A stretch of DNA of 63,960 nt from Polyangium spumosum (GTDB lineage Bacteria > Myxococcota_A > Polyangia > Polyangiales > Polyangiaceae): positions 1-63,960 of the forward strand of contig NZ_WJIE01000027.1 of NCBI RefSeq assembly GCF_009649845.1, written 5' to 3'. A model generated the notes under the pieces. That model searched no databases, was not told where the DNA came from, and worked only from the letters and a program-made list of their open reading frames with translations. A program made the position numbers and the translations under genes. Shown here in pieces: positions 60,361 through 63,960 of this stretch (the stretch's first letter is position 1; each line of letters starts with the position of its first letter).

Positions 60361-60390
60361 GCCCCGCCTCGGTGTCACCCGAGACGGGGC
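60361..60390. terminator. Hairpin after DUF6744-like gene
   Basis: Stems GCCCCG/CGGGGC and CTCGG/CCGAG with one mismatch, 6-nt loop. No T-run follows. It might pause or process the transcript. Confidence 0.4.
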
Positions 60391-60405
60391 CGGTTTGTCG
60401 TGCAA

Positions 60406-61350
60406 TCAGTCGTTCACGGCGATGGAGAACGACGGCCCACTGCTCCCACCGCCCGAGAGCTGGCGCTGGAAGCTGTCCTGGAGCTCCTTCACCTTCGTGG
60501 TGATCTTGTCGGAGACCCCGGCGAGCACGCCGCGGTAGAGCTCGGCCTTGGCGACGAGCTCGTTGCAGGCCTGAACCCGCCGCGAGAGCGCGTCCTGCCG
60601 CATGCCGTCGGTCTTGGCCTTCTCGAGGTCCGTGAGGAGCTCGGCGATGTCGGACTCGAGCGCGCTCTGCGCCGCGGACTTCGCGACGGCGAGGTTGTCC
60701 GGCGCGTCATGCATCTCGATGGTGAGCGGCTCGACGTGCAGCTCCTCGAGCGCGGGCTTCAGCCGCTTCCACGTGCCGCAGGACGGCGGCGGAAGCAGAT
60801 AGAGCCCGCCGCGGTTGCGGATGGGCACGCCGGAGAGGGCCTTCACCATAGCGACGAGGACATTCGAGATGTCCCGCGTCTCGCAATGGGTGATGAGGTG
60901 GTTCGCGTGCGCGGCGATGTTCTCGGCGTGTGCGAGGGCCGCTTCGAGCCCGGCGCCTCCCTCGGGCGCCAGGGAGACGATACGATTGCCACCGGAATCG
61001 ACGCGGCACCGCGCGCCGCAGACGACGTTGTCGCCCTTCTCGCCGTCGATCTTGTTCTGGAGGTACACCCCGAACGACGCGGGCGTGTCGACGTTCGGGC
61101 GGGAGAACGGCCGGACGAGGATGTTCGCCGGCCGCTTGACCTCGCCGGCGGCGCGGGAGAGCGCCGTGGCGGGATCCATATCCACGATGAGATGCTCGAA
61201 CTTCTCGGGCTCGAGGAGCTTGCGAGCATCCTCACGGGAGACGTTAATGCGCTCCGTGTTCCATCCGACGATGTCGCCGATATGGCGACCTCCGGCGGCG
61301 GCGACACGGCGCTGGGACCGGGAAAGGGTCGAAGCTGCGCTGCTGGTCAT
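60406..61350 (-). CDS. DUF6744-like protein
   Basis: A 314-residue protein starting MTSSAASTLSRSQRRVAAA. It includes …GVYLQNKIDGEKGDNVVCGARCRVDSGGNRIVSL… and the C-terminal helical part QDALSRRVQACNELVAKAELYRGVLAGVSDKITTKVKEL. This matches, from memory, the DUF6744 family of plasmid/phage elements. Function unknown. The ATG at 61350 is the best supported. Confidence 0.65.
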   Translation of the reverse strand: MTSSAASTLSRSQRRVAAAGGRHIGDIVGWNTERINVSREDARKLLEPEKFEHLIVDMDPATALSRAAGEVKRPANILVRPFSRPNVDTPASFGVYLQNKIDGEKGDNVVCGARCRVDSGGNRIVSLAPEGGAGLEAALAHAENIAAHANHLITHCETRDISNVLVAMVKALSGVPIRNRGGLYLLPPPSCGTWKRLKPALEELHVEPLTIEMHDAPDNLAVAKSAAQSALESDIAELLTDLEKAKTDGMRQDALSRRVQACNELVAKAELYRGVLAGVSDKITTKVKELQDSFQRQLSGGGSSGPSFSIAVND

Positions 61351-61443
61351 GGGATTGTCCGAGGAGAGGACGCAATGCCTTGCAGGCATGCCGTCCGACG
61401 AGAGGGCACCGCAGACGTAGTTCGTCGCGGTAATACGATGTCA

Positions 61444-62121
61444 CTACGCGAAGAGCGTCATGTTGACGACTTCATCGCCCAGCGAGACGGGACGCCGCGC
61501 TGGCCGCTGCGCCCGGTGCACGCTCGTCCGCTGCGCGGGCGGCGTGAGATACACGTGCAGCCCGTACGCGATGTCGCGCGCGGGCACGTGCTGCGAAAGG
61601 AAGTTCAGGCCGCCTCGCCCGTTCTTCCAGCGGAAGTGGAGCCCCTCGGCATCGACCCAGGCAGCCAAGTCGTCATGACGGGAAAGCGCCTCGCCCGCGC
61701 TCCAAAGCGTATGGCGCAGCATGCGGACCTCGAAGGCACGTCCGCCGTGAAACGCAATGAACTTGTGCCCCACATCCGCGAGGATGGCACCGAAGAGAAT
61801 GCTCGGGTCGAGGTGCGCCCGTCCCTCGTGCCACACGGCGGTGCGAGCGAGATGCTCGGCGGCGGAGCAGGCGAGCTGGGCCGCCCGCTCCGCGCGCCTG
61901 GCTTCCTGCGCTTCTGCTCGCCTGTGAAGCAGGGCCTCGAGCTTCGGCCCCACTTCACGGTCGGGTTTGCCGACGAGCTGCTCGAGAGCCTCGCGCTCGA
62001 CCCCGAGGAGAACGGCCACGTGCTCGGACGTCTCCTCGAGATATCGGCTGAGGCTCTTCGTATTGGGCTCCGCGATCCGAAGCGCGCACCGCACCTCTTC
62101 GAGACTGCTACGCCGCGGCAT
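61444..62121 (-). CDS. Element hypothetical protein
   Basis: A 225-residue protein starting MPRRSSLEEVRCALRIAEPN, helical in its first 100 residues and alpha/beta in the second half (AILADVGHKFIAFHGGRAFEVRMLRHTLWSAGEAL…). It overlaps the upstream gene by 14 nt. No family was recognised. Confidence 0.55.
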   Translation of the reverse strand: MPRRSSLEEVRCALRIAEPNTKSLSRYLEETSEHVAVLLGVEREALEQLVGKPDREVGPKLEALLHRRAEAQEARRAERAAQLACSAAEHLARTAVWHEGRAHLDPSILFGAILADVGHKFIAFHGGRAFEVRMLRHTLWSAGEALSRHDDLAAWVDAEGLHFRWKNGRGGLNFLSQHVPARDIAYGLHVYLTPPAQRTSVHRAQRPARRPVSLGDEVVNMTLFA

Positions 62122-62395
62122 GGAGCGGCTCGTGCGGCTCCGGCAGCACGGGCTCGGGCCGATCGAAGTCCGGCGACGGCCCCGGCGCCTGGTCGGGCGC
62201 CCGCTTCGCCTGCGTCGCGAGGCTCTTGAAGAACTCCATGTCGGGCGAATTGTTCTTCGCCGCCCGAGCGATTCGACGGGCGACGGTGTACGGATTCATG
62301 GAACGCGGCACGCGCAGCTCCGTGATGCCGAGCGAGAGGAACATGCGCCGCTCGGCGAGGGTGGAGTAGCGAAGCGTGCGGCCATTGACGCGCAT
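62108..62395 (-). CDS. Small basic protein with strong RBS
   Basis: A 95-residue protein starting MRVNGRTLRYSTLAERRMFL at 62395, preceded by AAAGGAG. The N-terminus is basic; the C-terminus is Pro-rich. A nucleic-acid or structural role is possible. No family is recognised. Confidence 0.55.
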   Translation of the reverse strand: MRVNGRTLRYSTLAERRMFLSLGITELRVPRSMNPYTVARRIARAAKNNSPDMEFFKSLATQAKRAPDQAPGPSPDFDRPEPVLPEPHEPLHAAA

Positions 62396-62420
62396 GGGGA
62401 TCTCCTTTCCGGAAAACAGA

Positions 62421-62463
62421 AGGGCGCCCCGGAGCACGTCATTACGTGCCAGCGGGACGCCCT
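62421..62463 (-). terminator. Imperfect hairpin terminator
   Basis: Outer stem AGGGCG/CGCCCT and inner stem GCACGT/ACGTGC. On the minus strand it is followed by TCTGTTTTC. It lies between two small genes. Confidence 0.45.
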
Positions 62464-62485
62464 GGTCGACATACGATGAACGCTT

Positions 62486-62851
62486 TCAGCGATCCCACAA
62501 CCTGCTGGGCCTCCAGGCCGGCGGCGGCACCTCCTCGTCTTCGTCGAAGAGGTGGCGCTGATGGGGAGGCGGGTACTGGTTGGGGTATTGGGGCGGACCG
62601 TATCGAGGCGCGTGCCGCGTCGGCGCATGCCGGAACGCCAGCATGGCCACGGGCCGGTTTCGCTCGACGAAGACGACACCGGTGAACATGGCCCCGTCCT
62701 CGCTGACGAGCTCGACGCCCGGGGGCGGGCGTGCCGCCTCCCGGAGCCATTCGAGCGTCTCATCGGCGACGGGGGCGATATCCTTGAGGCGGCGCCGCAG
62801 TTCGTCGAACAGCGCCTCGCCGAGGATGTCCCCTACGAGTTGGAGGGCCAG
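62486..62851 (-). CDS. Protein of uncertain start, possible frameshift partner
   Basis: The frame ending at 62486 encodes VGDILGEALFDELRRRLKDIAPVADETLEWL…AMFTGVVFVERNRPVAMLAFRH…, clearly protein-like. The only ATG in it is at 62689, which gives 67 residues, while coding-like sequence extends to about 62851. It may start at a non-ATG codon or be fused by frameshift to the 54-aa ORF upstream. The 62851 end given here is the CTG at the upstream limit. The Pro/His/Tyr-rich C-terminus (PPQYPNQYPPPHQRH) is low complexity. Confidence 0.45.
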   Translation of the reverse strand: MALQLVGDILGEALFDELRRRLKDIAPVADETLEWLREAARPPPGVELVSEDGAMFTGVVFVERNRPVAMLAFRHAPTRHAPRYGPPQYPNQYPPPHQRHLFDEDEEVPPPAWRPSRLWDR

Positions 62852-62997
62852 ATGGCCTCGGTCACGACCGCGAGCACGACGCCGGCCACGAGGGCGGCGG
62901 CGCCTTTCTTCGCCGAATCGTTGGCCATGACGCGCTTGATGAACGAGGCGCCGGGGTTCTCGGGGTTCGACGGGGCGGCATTGGGCGTGGTGGGCAT
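62833..62997 (-). CDS. 54-aa membrane peptide
   Basis: A 54-residue protein (MPTTPNAAPSNPENPGASFI…) with one hydrophobic helix (GAAALVAGVVLAVVTEAIW) and an AGGAG site before ATG 62997. It ends with TAG, while another frame continues with protein-like sequence, so it may be the N-terminal part of a frameshifted gene. Confidence 0.5.
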   Translation of the reverse strand: MPTTPNAAPSNPENPGASFIKRVMANDSAKKGAAALVAGVVLAVVTEAIWPSNS

Positions 62998-63043
62998 GGT
63001 TTCTCCTGATATCTTTCGGATTGGATGGGGACGAGGTGGCCCC

Positions 63044-63160
63044 TCAGCCCAGGCAGATGGTGATGATCTGCGCGGCCATCATGATGACCGCGGCTGCGAT
63101 GCGGAGCGCCTTGCTGACCGCCTTGGGGTCGCGGAGGAAGCTTGCGAGACGAGACATCAT
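63044..63160 (-). CDS. 38-aa membrane peptide
   Basis: A 38-residue peptide (MMSRLASFLRDPKAVSKALR…) with one C-terminal hydrophobic helix (IAAAVIMMAAQIITICLG) and an excellent AGGAGG site 6 nt upstream. It lies 47 bp upstream of the 54-aa peptide gene. It is a small membrane protein of unknown role. Confidence 0.5.
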   Translation of the reverse strand: MMSRLASFLRDPKAVSKALRIAAAVIMMAAQIITICLG

Positions 63161-63218
63161 GGTAACCTCCTGGGTTGTGAGGGGGTTCCTCATGATTCTT
63201 ATCTCCGCAATTTAGCGG

Positions 63219-63806
63219 TTATTGCGAGCCCGATTGACTCGACCATTGGTTCGCGACGAACGAACTGAATCGTCCGGATGCAACCACGATGACGTGGTCG
63301 ACGAGCGGCATTCCAAGCAAGTCCGCGGATTCCTGCACGCGCCGGGTGAGAGCGATGTCCTCGGGCGAGGGGTCCGGATTCCCGCTCGGGTGGTTGTGGA
63401 CCAGGACGAACCCGGACGCGGCGAGCTCGAGGCCGGCCCGAAGGATGTCGGAAGGCCGAACGGCGAGCGCGTGGAGGCCGCCTCGTGCGATGAGGCGAGC
63501 TCCGCGAAGGCCGCCCTGACCGCTGAGCGCGAGGAGGTGCAGCTCCTCGTGCGCGAGCAGACCAATCCGGGGATGGGCCCATATGGCGACATCGTGGCTC
63601 GAACTGATTGCCGTAATATGAACTGCATCGACCAAGCGGCGGCGGCCAAGTTCAAGAGCGGCGGCTACGCGCGTAGCCTCGTCCAGGGTGAGGCCGAAGC
63701 GCTCAGTTAGGGCGGTGGGGGTAAAGCGGGCGAGCGCATTGAGACTGCCGAGAGACTCGAGGACATGGGCTGCGGCGCCGGGGCGCCCGAGCACAAAGTC
63801 GATCAA
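63219..63806 (-). CDS. radC: RadC-family JAB-domain protein
   Basis: A 195-residue RadC/MPN+ protein. The JAMM metal motif is FVLVHNHPSGNPDPSPEDIALTRRV (H-x-H-x7-S-x2-D pattern), preceded by a helix-hairpin-helix-like N-terminus (ALARFTPTALTERFGLTLDEATRVAAALELGRR) and ending LLGMPLVDHVIVVASGRFSSF. Such proteins are common on plasmids, phages and islands; the DNA-related role is unsettled. It is the most upstream gene of the minus-strand series visible here. Confidence 0.85.
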   Translation of the reverse strand: MIDFVLGRPGAAAHVLESLGSLNALARFTPTALTERFGLTLDEATRVAAALELGRRRLVDAVHITAISSSHDVAIWAHPRIGLLAHEELHLLALSGQGGLRGARLIARGGLHALAVRPSDILRAGLELAASGFVLVHNHPSGNPDPSPEDIALTRRVQESADLLGMPLVDHVIVVASGRFSSFVANQWSSQSGSQ

Positions 63807-63960
63807 GTTCTCGTTGGTGGACTGCTCGATGTCCGGAACGTGTCAACGCGAACGAGACAGCGCCGTCGTGAATTCTATGAGGGTGCGGCTACAACAGCGG
63901 CAGCTCGCGCCTCGCGTCGCGGCGTCTTCGCCGCGGCGTGAGGCGCACTCTGGTTTCTGG
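63807..63960. other. Right edge, no gene recognised
   Basis: The last 154 bp hold no convincing gene. It is probably the promoter region of the radC series or part of an upstream gene cut by the window end. Confidence 0.35.

Overview
The window is high-GC DNA (strongly GC-biased third codon positions) that looks like a myxobacterial genome, most likely of the Sorangium/Polyangium side (Polyangiales). This is inferred from the cysteine-rich lipoproteins with ETDxDCGG motifs, a sigma-54 activator, an ECF sigma factor with a membrane anchor and periplasmic extension, and overall codon use. No rRNA or CRISPR array was seen. The only tRNA sequence is a 3' fragment of tRNA-Lys used as an attachment site.

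Region 1 (about 2.0-29.3 kb) is a contractile-tailed prophage with nearly all genes on the minus strand. In transcription order: sigma factor (27.8 kb), small early genes, terminase small and large subunits, portal, scaffold, major capsid, decoration-like protein, connector proteins, sheath, tube, tail chaperone pair with a -1 slippery site, tape measure, Mu-type baseplate proteins (gp43-gp48-like), two fibre proteins and a holin-like protein. The integrase is divergent at the right end and abuts the tRNA-Lys fragment. Genes before 2.04 kb (lipoprotein, 30-aa peptide plus membrane protein) lie on the plus strand and may be prophage cargo or host. No endolysin was recognised and the left prophage end lies outside the window or was not recognised.

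Region 2 (29.3 to about 38.3 kb) is a second integrated element sharing the same tRNA fragment: tyrosine integrase and AlpA/Xis-like HTH, a 190-bp palindromic inverted-repeat region, a DinG/XPD-like ATPase with a cysteine cluster and C-terminal HTH, an HU-like protein, two hypothetical genes and a sigma-54 activator. Its right end was not identified.

Region 3 (about 38.3-49.0 kb) looks like ordinary chromosome: ATP-grasp protein, M28 peptidase, lipoproteins and an outer-membrane-like protein. It also holds an ECF sigma gene and a five-gene downstream operon that share an almost identical 31-nt promoter-like sequence, which suggests a small self-contained sigma regulon. A 12-copy 31-32-bp tandem repeat follows.

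Region 4 (49.5-63.8 kb) is a long minus-strand gene series typical of a plasmid or integrated element: RadC, small membrane proteins, DUF6744-like, RavA/ViaA-like pair, DUF6573-like, a ComM/YifB homologue lacking the Walker A lysine, RecA, a DUF6884-like protein and a DGQHR (DndB/DpdB-like) protein. Hairpins fill many gaps between these genes. An IS66-family element (50743-53606, perfect 8-bp target duplication GATATTCT) split the DGQHR gene at codon 7. The IS end supplies new in-frame ATG codons, so the gene may still be expressed as a chimera. The transposase tnpC is frameshifted.
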